Notes: generated by a model not told the origin, from the letters alone. A stretch of DNA of 64,000 bases from Paenibacillus sp. MMS20-IR301 (GCF_032302195.1 NZ_CP135275.1:2666001-2730000), one strand, 5' to 3'; positions 1 through 8,639 are shown, counted from the first letter of the stretch. Numbers and translations: made by a program.

Positions 1-51
1 AAGTTTTCAAACTCTTTTCGAAGCTTCTATGTATTTTCATGATATGACACA

Positions 52-90
52 AGAAACGGATGCCAGCCCGCAGGGGCAGCATCCGTTTCT
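52..90. terminator. Hairpin terminator downstream of the nitroreductase gene
   Basis: A perfect 12-bp inverted repeat (52-63 and 79-90) encloses a 15-base loop, 56 bp beyond the stop codon of the minus-strand nitroreductase gene. The T-rich tail on the minus strand is modest, so termination strength is uncertain. It may also serve a gene left of the window. Confidence 0.6.
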
Positions 91-145
91 TTGCGGTGAC
101 AAGGTGCTGATAGCGCCCTGTCTCCACATTTTCACAACGTATCTA

Positions 146-826
146 TTAGAACCACTTAACGACTTGATCAGCTGATTGGCGGGTTTTGCCGCGCGGCTCA
201 TTAATCCGGTAACCGAAGGCGGCCATACAAGCGATACCGAAATGCTCAGGGTCCATTATGCCTTCTTCCGTAAGCACCTGCTCAATCTTCTCCTTGTCGA
301 AGCCTTCTATCGGACAGGAATCAATACCGATCAGCGCTGCTGCAGTCATCATATTCCCGAGTGCCAGATACGTCTGCCGTGCGCCCCACTCAAACATAGC
401 CCGTTCGTTGCCCTCCAGCCCGAAATCGGTCTTCAGGAAGGCGGCATAGGTTTTCTTTTTGCCCTCAGCTACTTCTTGCGGCAGATTCTGTACTTCGTTC
501 ATCATTCCCTGAATATACGCTGAACCGGCAGCCATATCACGCGGCAGTCTTGCGAGAATCAGGAGAAAGTGGCTGGCGGTCGGCAGCTGCTTCTGGGCAC
601 CCCAGGCATAAGGACGCAGTTTCTCACGGAGCTCAGGATTCTGGATGACAACAAATTGCCAGGGTTCGAATCCGAACGAGCTTGGTGACAGCCGGCCGGT
701 CTCGAGAATGAAGGAGAAATCCTCTGCGCTGATCTTTTGCTCTGCGTCGAATACTTTTGTAGCATGTCTGTACTGATAGCCTGCCAGAATTGCCTCTTTG
801 GTTAAAGCTGCTGTTGCGGTATCCAT
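146..826 (-). CDS. Nitroreductase-family NAD(P)H oxidoreductase (YfkO/HypO-like)
   Basis: This 226-aa protein matches the FMN-dependent nitroreductase fold. Residues 17-60 hold the R-x-S/A-x-x-x-F-type N-terminal region (YRHATKVFD) and the SPSSFGFEPW segment that contacts FMN. A C-terminal GYRINEPRGKTR stretch is typical of the NfsB/YfkO branch. Members are homodimeric cytosolic enzymes that reduce nitro compounds or quinones by two electrons. The ATG follows GGGAG at about 8 bases. The gene is divergent from an HxlR-type regulator across 149 bp. In Bacillus subtilis the HxlR protein HypR activates the nitroreductase HypO (YfkO) under disulfide stress, so control by the neighbour is a reasonable inference. 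The substrate is unknown. Confidence 0.88.
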   Translation of the reverse strand: MDTATAALTKEAILAGYQYRHATKVFDAEQKISAEDFSFILETGRLSPSSFGFEPWQFVVIQNPELREKLRPYAWGAQKQLPTASHFLLILARLPRDMAAGSAYIQGMMNEVQNLPQEVAEGKKKTYAAFLKTDFGLEGNERAMFEWGARQTYLALGNMMTAAALIGIDSCPIEGFDKEKIEQVLTEEGIMDPEHFGIACMAAFGYRINEPRGKTRQSADQVVKWF

Positions 827-940
827 TGTATATACTCCCTTTCTGCAGTACGTTCAATCCCGGAATTGACGTTATCCTGCTTACCTGCTTATAGTAGTGG
901 ATATACAACAAATATTAAAGTACGCACATTTTTGTGATGT

Positions 941-958
941 AGTATACAAAATGATACT
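941..958. promoter_or_regulatory. Candidate HxlR-type operator (AGTAT-N8-ATACT)
   Basis: The dyad AGTAT-N8-ATACT lies 17 bp upstream of the hxlR-like start codon, inside the shared divergent intergenic region. HxlR/DUF24 regulators bind short A/T-rich dyads of this kind next to their own and divergent target genes. Assignment is by position and symmetry only. Confidence 0.4.
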
Positions 959-975
959 GAGGAGCGTGTTCTGTT

Positions 976-1359
976 ATGCGCAATCGTAAAGGCGGCTTTG
1001 GCACTTGCCCTGAAGGCAAAGAAGCAGCCTGCCCCGTTGAGTTCACACTGGACGTTATTGGCGGCAAGTGGAAGGGAGTGCTGCTCTATCATTTGATGGA
1101 TTCCGCTAAACGGTTCAATGAATTCCGCCGGATCTGCCCTGGCATTACCCAGCGCATGCTGACCCTGCAGTTACGCGAGCTGGAGGAGGACGGTGTGGTC
1201 CACCGTGAAGTCTATCATCAGGTGCCGCCGAAGGTTGAATATTCGCTGACCGAATTTGGCCGGACACTGATTCCGATCATCGTGCTGATGAAGGATTGGG
1301 GCGAGCAGTACAAAGTCCAGCAGCTGTCCGCAGACCGTGTTTCCCGGGAAGCGGAGTGA
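976..1359 (+). CDS. HxlR (DUF24) family winged-helix regulator, HypR-like
   Basis: This 127-aa protein carries the hallmark N-terminal segment of the family, a conserved Cys (C19 in ACPVEFTLDVIGGKWK), followed by a winged helix (FNEFRRICPGITQRMLTLQLRELEEDG, residues 51-77 approx.). A second N-terminal Cys (C11) is present. In YodB and HypR such a Cys acts as a thiol sensor for quinones or disulfide stress, by intersubunit disulfide or alkylation. The ATG has GGAGCG about 9 bases upstream. Divergent orientation to a nitroreductase supports a local redox-responsive switch. Whether it activates (as HypR does) or represses cannot be told from sequence. Confidence 0.88.
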   Translation: MRNRKGGFGTCPEGKEAACPVEFTLDVIGGKWKGVLLYHLMDSAKRFNEFRRICPGITQRMLTLQLRELEEDGVVHREVYHQVPPKVEYSLTEFGRTLIPIIVLMKDWGEQYKVQQLSADRVSREAE

Positions 1360-1470
1360 GCCAGGATCCGCATTCAGCGGTCATTGCGATATCCGGTTAT
1401 CTATCCCGCTCTGTTGCAGAGTGCAGCAGACCGCTGCACCCTGTTACAGTTACTCTATGTGAAGCTATAT

Positions 1471-1842
1471 TTATGTCTCAAAAAACTCCTCAGCCTTCTC
1501 GCGGTGCTCCTCTTTCACCTGCCCGGCAATCGCCCGGATACCGGCGGCGATAACAGCGGCATCATCCGTGAAGCCCAGTCCAATCAGCGCATCAGGTATT
1601 GCGTCTACAGGTGAAATGAAATAGGCCAGCGCACCAAAGGCAATCCCTTTGGCCCATAGCGGTGTCTTGGCATCAATTGCACAGTAATACATCGCCACCG
1701 CATCCTTCGTAAACGGAATTTTGCCTGCAACCTTCCTCGTCTTGCTCCAAAAGCTCTTCTTCACCAGCTGTTCGTTCTTCCGGCTGTATTCAAAGCTCTC
1801 CACTGCCAGCTCGGCCGGCAGCTTCCCTCTCTCCTGGTCCAT
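1471..1842 (-). CDS. DUF1232 (YkvA-like) small membrane-associated protein
   Basis: This 123-aa protein has the DUF1232 core at about residues 60-105, including ALAYFISPVDAIPDALIGLG and a following TDDAAV segment. That is the family's helix - 'SP.D.IPD' - 'DD' signature. An amphipathic or hydrophobic helix (about 61-75) suggests membrane association. The biochemical role of the family is not established. The ATG is preceded by GGAGGAG with good spacing. It stands alone between the regulator and the esterase, with no obvious operon partner. Confidence 0.8.
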   Translation of the reverse strand: MDQERGKLPAELAVESFEYSRKNEQLVKKSFWSKTRKVAGKIPFTKDAVAMYYCAIDAKTPLWAKGIAFGALAYFISPVDAIPDALIGLGFTDDAAVIAAGIRAIAGQVKEEHREKAEEFFET

Positions 1843-1955
1843 CCTGCAATCTCCTCCCCGGTTGTTATAATCAGACTGCTCACGTCCAGCCGCAGCTGTG
1901 CATCCTTAATATACCCTTCACACCATATGGCTCCCGCTAATCAGTCTCCCGGTCC

Positions 1956-2921
1956 TTATCGGCTAGAATCCAGCTGCTCCTGCAGGAAGCGCGCCGTAAC
2001 CCGCTGCTGGAACTCGCCGACCTCATGCCCGGAAAACGGGTAATCCTGCATCTGCTTCGGTGCCTGAATGCGGTTATATGCAGCGTAGATAGTTTCCGGC
2101 ATACATACAGTATCCTTCCAGCCTGAAGACATCAGAACCGGTGCAGTAAACCGGTGGGCCAGGTTCACAATGTCGAAGTAGGCAAGATTATGCAGCACCT
2201 GCTCCAGCTGCTCCGGGTAGCGTTTCAGATATTCGGCAATCTCGGTGAGCGAGCTGGTTGAATTCATCACTCCGAAATCCAGCCTGCACAGATTCGGGAT
2301 GTCAGCAGCCACCGCCGCAACCCGGCGGCTGAGCGCTCCGGCCAGCAGGGCAATTCCGCCGCCCTGGCTGGCTCCGGTAATAGCGATCCGCGCCGGATCA
2401 GTCCCCGGCAGCTCCGCTGCCGCTTCTATAGCCCGTACGGTATCCATCGCAACCGCCAGATAGTAGGAGTGTTCCTTCTCAAGCAGCCCCTGGGTAATCC
2501 AGCCGCGGACTACACCCTGCTCGAGCGGGAGGAGATTTCCCGTCTCGCCCAGCTGGCCCCGCACATCCACGGCAAGAACTGAATAGCCGAGCAGAATATA
2601 ACGGGCATAACGTTCCGGGTAGCCCCGGTCACCGGTGTAACCCGGAAACGTCACGATGCACGGCAGTTCCTCCTGCGCCGTTGCTGATGCCGGCCGGATA
2701 TACCAGGCATGAATATCGGTTTCACCGTAACCTCTATAGCTGACCTTGCTAACCACCATGCCCGGATAAGGTGTAGCTTCGGGTATCATTCTCACGCACA
2801 GCGGCCGTCCTTCACTCTCTGCCAGCTGACTGTCCCAGAAAGTATCTATGGCCACCGCATCCAGCGTCGGCTCCGGCCGGCAGTTGTTCAGCTCTTGCTT
2901 GCGCAGTTCTATCGCATTCAT
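1956..2921 (-). CDS. Acetyl xylan esterase / cephalosporin-C deacetylase family hydrolase (AXE1)
   Basis: This 321-aa alpha/beta hydrolase belongs to the CE7-type AXE1 family, which removes O-acetyl groups from short xylo-oligosaccharides and related esters in the cytoplasm. Visible features are the RGYGETDIHAWY substrate-edge region (about 63-74), the RGQLGE motif (121-126), the nucleophile elbow GASQGGG with Ser185, Asp270 in SSGWKD, and His299 in SGHE. Length matches the family (about 320 aa) and there is no signal peptide, so it is intracellular. The start has GGGGGAA 7 bases upstream. It is divergent from a sugar isomerase/epimerase, and the shared spacer holds a cre-like site, in keeping with carbohydrate use under catabolite control. 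Confidence 0.88.
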   Translation of the reverse strand: MNAIELRKQELNNCRPEPTLDAVAIDTFWDSQLAESEGRPLCVRMIPEATPYPGMVVSKVSYRGYGETDIHAWYIRPASATAQEELPCIVTFPGYTGDRGYPERYARYILLGYSVLAVDVRGQLGETGNLLPLEQGVVRGWITQGLLEKEHSYYLAVAMDTVRAIEAAAELPGTDPARIAITGASQGGGIALLAGALSRRVAAVAADIPNLCRLDFGVMNSTSSLTEIAEYLKRYPEQLEQVLHNLAYFDIVNLAHRFTAPVLMSSGWKDTVCMPETIYAAYNRIQAPKQMQDYPFSGHEVGEFQQRVTARFLQEQLDSSR

Positions 2922-2970
2922 TACTTAATTCCCCCTGTTTCTCATAAACTTCTTTATCATTGCAAGTCTT

Positions 2971-2984
2971 TGTAAGCGCATTTA
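2971..2984. promoter_or_regulatory. cre-like catabolite-control site
   Basis: TGTAAGCGCATTTA matches 12 of 14 positions of the Bacillus CcpA consensus TGWAARCGYTWNCW. It lies in the 99-bp divergent spacer between the esterase and the sugar isomerase gene. Position and match make it a candidate only. Confidence 0.35.
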
Positions 2985-3020
2985 ATATTATAAATATAAA
3001 TCGGTAGAATTCCAAAGGAG

Positions 3021-3860
3021 ATGTTCAGCATTCGGTACGGAACGTTGGCACATACTGCAGGCTGCCTGCCGCTCAAGGAGCTTACAGCCGCACTGCAAAC
3101 CTACAATATCGACTTCGTCCAGCTTGCCCTGTCCAAAGCCATTCAGGATATCGACACTTCCACAGGTAAACTGAGCCCCGGCCTGGCCTCTTACATCGGT
3201 GAGCAATTCGATAAGGCCGGCATCCGCATCGGTGTGCTCGGCTGCTATATCAATCCCGTTCATCCTGACCCGGCTCTCCGCCGTGCAGAGATTGACCGCT
3301 TCAAGGAGCATTTGCGGTATGCCCGCCAGCTCGGTGCCCCTATGGTCGCGACAGAGACTGGAGCCTTGACTACTTTTCAGGAAACCGATCCTTCCCGTTA
3401 TGAAGAAATTGGCTGGGATACCCTCAGAGCCACTGTGGAGGAGCTGGCCGAGGAGGCTGAGAAATGGGGCGTGTTCCTGGGTCTCGAAGGTGTCTGTACC
3501 CACACCCTGTCCACCCCGGCCAAAATGCGCCGGATGCTCGATGAGGTTCCCTCCAGCGCAATCGGTGTAGTGTTCGACCCGTGCAACTGGATCGGCCATG
3601 ATATCCAGCTGCAGGACGAGATTGTAGACAGCGCCTTCAGCCTGTTCGGAGACCGGATCATCGCCGCCCATCTGAAGGATATGTATGAAGACGGCTCCCG
3701 GATTCGTCATGGAAGCGCCGGCCGCGGGCTGTTCCATACGGCTGAATTCCTGAAGAAGCTGGAAGCCTGCAAGCCGATGATCGATGTATCCCTGGAAGAT
3801 ATAGCCGGGCCGGAGGTCAAAGAAACGATTGATTTGTTAAACAGCCTGCATAGACGCTAA
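3021..3860 (+). CDS. Sugar phosphate isomerase/epimerase (AP endonuclease 2 / TIM-barrel family)
   Basis: A 279-aa TIM-barrel protein of the xylose-isomerase-like superfamily (IolE/IolI/UxaE relatives). Metal-binding barrel residues are visible: the ETGA segment (about 112-115), LEGVCTHT (about 156-163), FDPCNW (about 188-193), AHLKD (about 215-219) and the closing SLEDIAG (about 257-263). The family isomerises or epimerises sugars or cyclitols; the substrate here is unknown. Start choice is awkward. The ATG at 3021 abuts the AAAGGAG Shine-Dalgarno, whereas the in-frame ATT at 3030 lies 9 bases away and would give the usual family N-terminus MRYGTLAHT. The 3' end overlaps the convergent DinB remnant by 4 bp. 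Confidence 0.85.
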   Translation: MFSIRYGTLAHTAGCLPLKELTAALQTYNIDFVQLALSKAIQDIDTSTGKLSPGLASYIGEQFDKAGIRIGVLGCYINPVHPDPALRRAEIDRFKEHLRYARQLGAPMVATETGALTTFQETDPSRYEEIGWDTLRATVEELAEEAEKWGVFLGLEGVCTHTLSTPAKMRRMLDEVPSSAIGVVFDPCNWIGHDIQLQDEIVDSAFSLFGDRIIAAHLKDMYEDGSRIRHGSAGRGLFHTAEFLKKLEACKPMIDVSLEDIAGPEVKETIDLLNSLHRR

Positions 3861-4215
3861 TTATAATGCTTCCAGTTCAGCAGATGCTGATCCTCTTCCT
3901 GCAGCCACCTTGCTGCAAATACAATCTGACCGGTGTGGTAGGCGTAATGCTCTGCCGTACCGATCAGAATCTTCTGAATGCTCCAGCCGTAGCCCTCCAT
4001 CCCCAAATTTCCGGGATAATCAACGGTGACTGTCCGCTGCAGATCCTTCTCTGACAATGCCCCGATCACTGACCAGCTTTCTTCCCGCACATCCTGCATG
4101 ATCCGCAGCAGTTCATCAGGCGCAATTCCGCCCCGGGCCAGAAATTCGCCAGCTCCTTTCCAAACTCCCCATTTACTGCAATCACGCCCTGTTTCCGGTA
4201 CTTTTTGTTACTCAC
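3857..4215 (-). pseudogene. Decayed DinB-family gene (N-terminus lost, probable frameshift)
   Basis: An 80-codon open frame (3857-4099) encodes the C-terminal half of a DinB/DUF1572-like four-helix protein, including the conserved AEHYAYHTGQIVFAARWLQ segment with its metal-binding His residues. The same frame reads back to 4207 (EFLARGGIAPDELLR, family-like) but has no start codon there. A GTG at 4215 begins a different frame (SNKKYRKQGVIAVNGEFGKE) that looks like the preceding family segment. A single frameshift near 4145-4160 plus loss of the first helix would explain this. Intact family members are about 150-170 aa. It is probably non-functional, though the short ORF could still be translated. 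Confidence 0.6.
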
Positions 4216-4281
4216 TGAATAAAATAGTATACATAGCGCAGGTTTGCAAGCACTCTCCAGCCAGAAAGGAAGAGATCATAG

Positions 4282-5385
4282 ATGAGATTCACGTTCCCCA
4301 TTCTCACCTTATGCCACGGCGGGGCACAACGCATGCTGGTGGAGCTCACGAATGGTCTGACCGCCAGAGGGCATCAGGTCATAATCCTCATGCCGCTTGG
4401 CGGAGATGTATCCTATACGGTTCATTCCACACTGCTGATTACCGATTATCCGCTGCTGCGTGAAACGGATTATCCGGTCAGCGATGTGATCGTTTCTAAT
4501 TTCTATACTACTGTTCCGGTATCCGAGGCGGCCAGCCGGAACGGTAAAGGTCTTCATGTCCGTCTGTCCCTTTGTTATGAGCCGCCGTTTTTGCCGCAGA
4601 ATGAAGTATCCTTTCCCTCCTATCATATTACCGATAAGCTGATCGTCCTGTCCCGGTGGCAGCAGGAGCTGATTGAGCTGGGCCATGGCATCAGCGGGAG
4701 TATTGTACCGGTAGGGATCAGCACCGCCTTCAAAAATATGCATATCCGCCACAGGCTTCAGGAGCCGCTGAATATTACAGCCATTCTGCGCAAAGTGGAG
4801 AACGGCTTCTCCTGGCACCGGGAACAGGATTATCTGGTGCAGCAGCTCGATTCCGTCAAGGCTAACCTGCCGGAGGTAAATATCAACTTCATCAGTCCGC
4901 CGGATGAATTCTACAGCTCGGAATCACTGCAGAGCATGAAGCGCAGCGGCAAATACCGCTTCTTCACGCCCAAAGATGATCATGAGCTCTGCTATCACTA
5001 TAACGGCGCTGATATTTTCGTCAGCTCCAGTATATTTGATACCGGCTCCTTGCCGGGGCTGGAAGCGATGCGCTGCGGGGCAGCACTTGTGACTGTATAT
5101 TCGGGAGGCAATCTGGAGTATGCCCGCCACGAGGAGAACTGCCTGCTCTCCTTCCGGCACGAGAACCGGCTTGCTGCCGATATCATCCGGCTGATTCAGG
5201 ACCCGGCTCTGCGGATTCGCCTGGCCTCCAAAGGGGAGGCGGATTCCAAACGCTGGACCTGGAATAACAGCGTACGGATTATGGAGCAGACGATACTCGG
5301 CTTCTTGAACGGGAATTCTATACACCCTCCCTTGCAATCTCCGCTCCTGCAAAGATTAGGCGGGTTCAAAATGCGCCGGAATTAA
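4282..5385 (+). CDS. Glycosyltransferase, GT4-like (GT-B fold)
   Basis: A 367-aa predicted GT-B glycosyltransferase. The N-terminus has the acceptor-side motif CHGGAQRMLVELTNGLTARGH (residues 11-31, first half quoted loosely), typical of GT4 enzymes. The donor-binding C-terminal domain has SIFDTGSLPGLEAMRCGAA (about 251-269), equivalent to the E-x7-E nucleotide-sugar motif. Such enzymes transfer a sugar from a nucleotide-sugar donor to cell-surface glycans or small molecules, and the specificity is not predictable here. AAGGAAGAG precedes the ATG by 8 bases. It is the first of two glycosyltransferase genes in the region and is followed by a terminator, so it appears monocistronic. Confidence 0.85.
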   Translation: MRFTFPILTLCHGGAQRMLVELTNGLTARGHQVIILMPLGGDVSYTVHSTLLITDYPLLRETDYPVSDVIVSNFYTTVPVSEAASRNGKGLHVRLSLCYEPPFLPQNEVSFPSYHITDKLIVLSRWQQELIELGHGISGSIVPVGISTAFKNMHIRHRLQEPLNITAILRKVENGFSWHREQDYLVQQLDSVKANLPEVNINFISPPDEFYSSESLQSMKRSGKYRFFTPKDDHELCYHYNGADIFVSSSIFDTGSLPGLEAMRCGAALVTVYSGGNLEYARHEENCLLSFRHENRLAADIIRLIQDPALRIRLASKGEADSKRWTWNNSVRIMEQTILGFLNGNSIHPPLQSPLLQRLGGFKMRRN

Positions 5386-5393
5386 TCCGGAAT

Positions 5394-5441
5394 GAAGAAA
5401 CAATCCCGGTTCCGCCTATCCGGAACAGGGACTGTTTCTTC
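5394..5441. terminator. Terminator after GT4 gene
   Basis: Inverted repeat GAAGAAACA (5394-5402) / TGTTTCTTC (5433-5441), with further internal pairing of GTTCCG with CGGAAC, directly follows the glycosyltransferase stop codon. The region 5442-5560 contains only the leader of the next gene. Confidence 0.65.
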
Positions 5442-5560
5442 ACACGGATCGCAGATTTCGGACAAGCTTCTGGTAAAGGAAACCATGACGAATATGCATA
5501 GGCAGCCTTAACTGTATGGTTTAGACTTAGGGTATACACTGGATTATCGGAGGCGAGAGA

Positions 5561-6322
5561 ATGAATACGGGCGAAGAATACAAAGAAACTCCCGGCTTGG
5601 AGTTCAAATATATGGTCAGCGGAGACTCCATCTCAAGGGGTGTTGTCTATGATGAAGCAAGAAGCAAATACGTCATCCTGGAAGATAACTTTGTCTCTCT
5701 ACTGCAGGGCAGGCTCAAAGGAGCCATGCGCAATACGGCCAGATTCGGCAATACACTGCTGAAAGGCTTCGGCAATCTGAAGCGGGATGTTCTGAAGGAG
5801 AAGCCGGATGTCGTGCTGATCGAATACGGAGGCAATGACTGCGACTTCCACTGGGAGGAAATCGCCGTAGATCCTGAAGCGGAGCACAGCCCCAAGACGG
5901 ATTTCACTGCATTTGAGGATATGCTGCTTGATATGATTAATTTCCTGAAAGCTCAGGGCATCATCCCTGTCCTGATGAGTCTTCCTCCGCTCAATGCGGA
6001 CAGTTACTTCAAATGGGTCAGCGGCAGCAACCCGGCATCGGAAGTCAATATTATGAAGTGGCTCGGCAGTGTTACCAAGATCTACTGGTGGCAGGAGCGG
6101 TACAATTCTACCATTATCAAGGTTGCCGAGAGTACCCGGACGAAGATTATTGATGTCAGAGGTGCCTTTCTCCAGCACCCGGATTACACGAAGTTCATCT
6201 GCCAGGACGGCATCCATCCTAACCGGGAAGGTCACCGGATAATCTATAACAAGGTCATGGATTACATACGGGCCAGCGAACCGCAGCTGCTGCTGGATCA
6301 GGCAGGGCTGCCGGGACGGTGA
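5561..6322 (+). CDS. SGNH/GDSL-family hydrolase
   Basis: A 253-aa SGNH hydrolase. Block I is GDSIS (21-25, nucleophile Ser23), block III is GGND (90-93), and block V is DGIHPN with Asp216 and His219 completing the triad. The family includes esterases, lipases and carbohydrate O-deacetylases. There is no signal peptide, so it is likely cytosolic. A good Shine-Dalgarno (GGAGG, 7-base spacing) sets the ATG. It ends 21 bp from a convergent AraC-type regulator. Its place in a glycan-active neighbourhood suggests carbohydrate ester cleavage, which is an inference. Confidence 0.87.
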   Translation: MNTGEEYKETPGLEFKYMVSGDSISRGVVYDEARSKYVILEDNFVSLLQGRLKGAMRNTARFGNTLLKGFGNLKRDVLKEKPDVVLIEYGGNDCDFHWEEIAVDPEAEHSPKTDFTAFEDMLLDMINFLKAQGIIPVLMSLPPLNADSYFKWVSGSNPASEVNIMKWLGSVTKIYWWQERYNSTIIKVAESTRTKIIDVRGAFLQHPDYTKFICQDGIHPNREGHRIIYNKVMDYIRASEPQLLLDQAGLPGR

Positions 6323-6343
6323 TTGGCCGGCTAAACGTCAGCC

Positions 6344-7138
6344 CTACGAACGCCTCTGGTATCTTCCCGGAGCAACGCCGTAACGCTCCCGGAAGACCCG
6401 GTGGAAATAGGTGTAGCTGCCGAAGCCGGTCTCCTCTGCAATACGCTCCAGCGTATAATTGCTGTTGTCCATCAGCCGCAGCGCCATAGCCAGCCGGATC
6501 TGCACGGCATACTGCATTACCGAATAGCCGAACTGGTCCTTGAAGAGATGCACGGCCCGGGTCACGCTGATTCCGGCATGTCGGGCCACATCCTCCAGCC
6601 GGATCAGCGAGGTCGCATGCTCCTCCACGTAGTTCTTAATCTTCAGCCCCAGCAGAAGCGAAGCTGAGGAGGCCGCCGGCGCCTCGGCAATCGCCCGGTC
6701 CAGCAGCAGGCATAACGCTTTGAACAGCGCCTCCAGAATGTCCGGACTGCCGCCGTCCAGCCGTCTCTTCTCCAGAATCAGCTGCTGCCAGAGGCTGTGC
6801 AGCTTGCTGTCCTCGGCAATTCTCGATTTCTTCGCTCTGGCCTGCTTGCTCCACCAGCTGTCCACCCACTCCCCTGTACACATTACATAGTAATCCGCAC
6901 TGTAGCCCAGCGGGCTCTCCTTCTCGCCAATCCGCAAATCATAGACGTCTCCAGGCTGGAACAGCAGCAGATCTCCCGGCAGAACCGGAACCATCTCCCC
7001 GTCAATCAGCGCCTCACATTCGCCTTCAGCCTGCAGCCTGATAATATAAGTATCCAGCCCGTCGCGGAATACATGCCAGAATGGCTGAATATGCCTTGAA
7101 AATGAGCTGAGCTGTATATCTACTCCGTTTGTTTCCAT
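6344..7138 (-). CDS. AraC-family transcriptional regulator beside GH30
   Basis: 264 aa from the ATG at 7138, which has GGAGAT 8 bases upstream; longer in-frame starts (to 7312) would run into the divergent GH30 leader and lack a Shine-Dalgarno. The N-terminal half is a cupin-type sugar-sensing domain (VLPGDLLLFQPGDVYDL, about 58-74). The C-terminal 100 residues hold the two AraC helix-turn-helix units (RLEDVARHAGISVTRAVHLF and RIAEETGFGSYTYFHRVF). Proteins of this layout activate adjacent sugar genes when bound to an inducer. Its divergent partner across 157 bp is a GH30 glycosidase, the likely target. Confidence 0.88.
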   Translation of the reverse strand: METNGVDIQLSSFSRHIQPFWHVFRDGLDTYIIRLQAEGECEALIDGEMVPVLPGDLLLFQPGDVYDLRIGEKESPLGYSADYYVMCTGEWVDSWWSKQARAKKSRIAEDSKLHSLWQQLILEKRRLDGGSPDILEALFKALCLLLDRAIAEAPAASSASLLLGLKIKNYVEEHATSLIRLEDVARHAGISVTRAVHLFKDQFGYSVMQYAVQIRLAMALRLMDNSNYTLERIAEETGFGSYTYFHRVFRERYGVAPGRYQRRS

Positions 7139-7295
7139 CCTCTGATCTCCTTTCCCTATTTGCGTCCCAGCCATCCTGCAGATATCCTGTGACCAGATCG
7201 TTGAGGTTATTAACCATATTGTTTCTTCAAAGGGCAGCAGAATACCTTCTATAATGAGACTATTCCTACAAACCTTCAGGAGGTAACACAACCCT

Positions 7296-8639
7296 ATGAG
7301 CAGCACTACCATTCGTGTAATTCAGACAGCCAAAGAAACCGGCGACCGGCTCAGCGAAATACAGCCTCTGGCCTTCCGCCCGGATGCCTTGGAGCAGGAA
7401 ATGGAGTTAATCAATATTTATGAGGATTTGGAATATCAGGAGATCGAGGGCTTTGGCGGGGCGCTGACTGAAGCCTCGGCGGTTACGCTGGCGAAGCTCA
7501 GTCCGGACAGGCAGCAGGAGATTATCGACGCCTATTTCCATCCAGAGCACGGCATCGGCTATACCCTGTGCAGATCCCACATCCAGAGCTGCGATTTCTC
7601 CACCGGCAACTACGCTTATGTTGAAGGTGTTGACCCTGAGCTGGCTACATTCAATATCTCGCGTGACCAGGCGTCGATCCTCCCGCTGATTAAGCGTGCA
7701 GCCGATGCAGTAGGCGGGAGCTTCCGGCTGTTCTCCTCACCGTGGAGCCCTCCGGCCTTCATGAAGACGAACGGGGAGATGAATAACGGCGGCAAGCTGA
7801 AGCCGGAATACAGGGAGGCCTGGGCTAATCTGTTCGTGAAATATATTCAGGCATACGCTGAAGCAGGCATCGCTATCTGGGCGGTCAGTGTGCAGAACGA
7901 AGCCAAGGCCAGGCAGATCTGGGATTCCTGTATCTATACTGCCGAGGAAGAAAAGGATTTCGTACGCGACCATCTTGGACCTGCCCTTGAAGCTGCCGGA
8001 CTCGGCCATGTCAAAGTTATGATCTGGGATCATAATAAAGAACGGGTCTATGAGCGGGCAAAGACTGCTTTCGAGGACCAGGCGGCAGCAAAATATATAT
8101 GGGGGATCTGCTTCCACTGGTACTCCGGCGACCATTTCGAAGCATTGAGCGCAGTGCATGAGCGTTACCCTGACAAGAAGCTGTTCTTCAGCGAAGGCTG
8201 TCAGGAGGGCGGTGTACACCTGGGCTCCTGGAACACAGGCGAGCGTTACGGCCATGATATCATCGGCAACCTGAACAACTGGATGTCCAGCTGGACGGAC
8301 TGGAATATTGTGCTTGATGAGCAGGGCGGACCGAACCATGTCGGCAACTTCTGTGATGCGCCGGTAATCGGTGATACGCAGCAGGATAAAGTGATTTATG
8401 AAAGCTCATTTTACTACATCGGCCATTTCAGCAAATATATCCGTCCGGGCGCCGTCCGCGTTGGCAGCTCCAGATATACGGACAAATTCGAGACTACCGC
8501 ATTCCGTAATACTGACGGTACCTACGCCGTTGTAATTCTCAACCGGACAGACAGCGAGCTGCCGTATACGCTGCATTTCCAGGGCCAGCTGGCCGGGAAT
8601 TCCATTCCGGCGCATGCGATTCAGACCTTGCTGTTCTAA
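7296..8639 (+). CDS. Glycoside hydrolase family 30 (glucosylceramidase-like), intracellular
   Basis: A 447-aa GH30 enzyme with an (alpha/beta)8 barrel plus beta-sandwich. The N-terminal IEGFGGALTEASA motif (about 51-63) and SSPWSPPAFMK (about 147-157) are family signatures. The acid/base is Glu202 in SVQNEAK and the nucleophile Glu300 in FFSEGC. GH30 members act on beta-glucosides, beta-xylosides, beta-1,6-glucan or fucosyl linkages, so exact substrate is open. There is no signal peptide, which implies hydrolysis of imported oligosaccharides. The ATG follows AGGAGG at 9-10 bases. It is transcribed away from an AraC-type regulator and ends before a strong hairpin. Confidence 0.92.
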   Translation: MSSTTIRVIQTAKETGDRLSEIQPLAFRPDALEQEMELINIYEDLEYQEIEGFGGALTEASAVTLAKLSPDRQQEIIDAYFHPEHGIGYTLCRSHIQSCDFSTGNYAYVEGVDPELATFNISRDQASILPLIKRAADAVGGSFRLFSSPWSPPAFMKTNGEMNNGGKLKPEYREAWANLFVKYIQAYAEAGIAIWAVSVQNEAKARQIWDSCIYTAEEEKDFVRDHLGPALEAAGLGHVKVMIWDHNKERVYERAKTAFEDQAAAKYIWGICFHWYSGDHFEALSAVHERYPDKKLFFSEGCQEGGVHLGSWNTGERYGHDIIGNLNNWMSSWTDWNIVLDEQGGPNHVGNFCDAPVIGDTQQDKVIYESSFYYIGHFSKYIRPGAVRVGSSRYTDKFETTAFRNTDGTYAVVILNRTDSELPYTLHFQGQLAGNSIPAHAIQTLLF

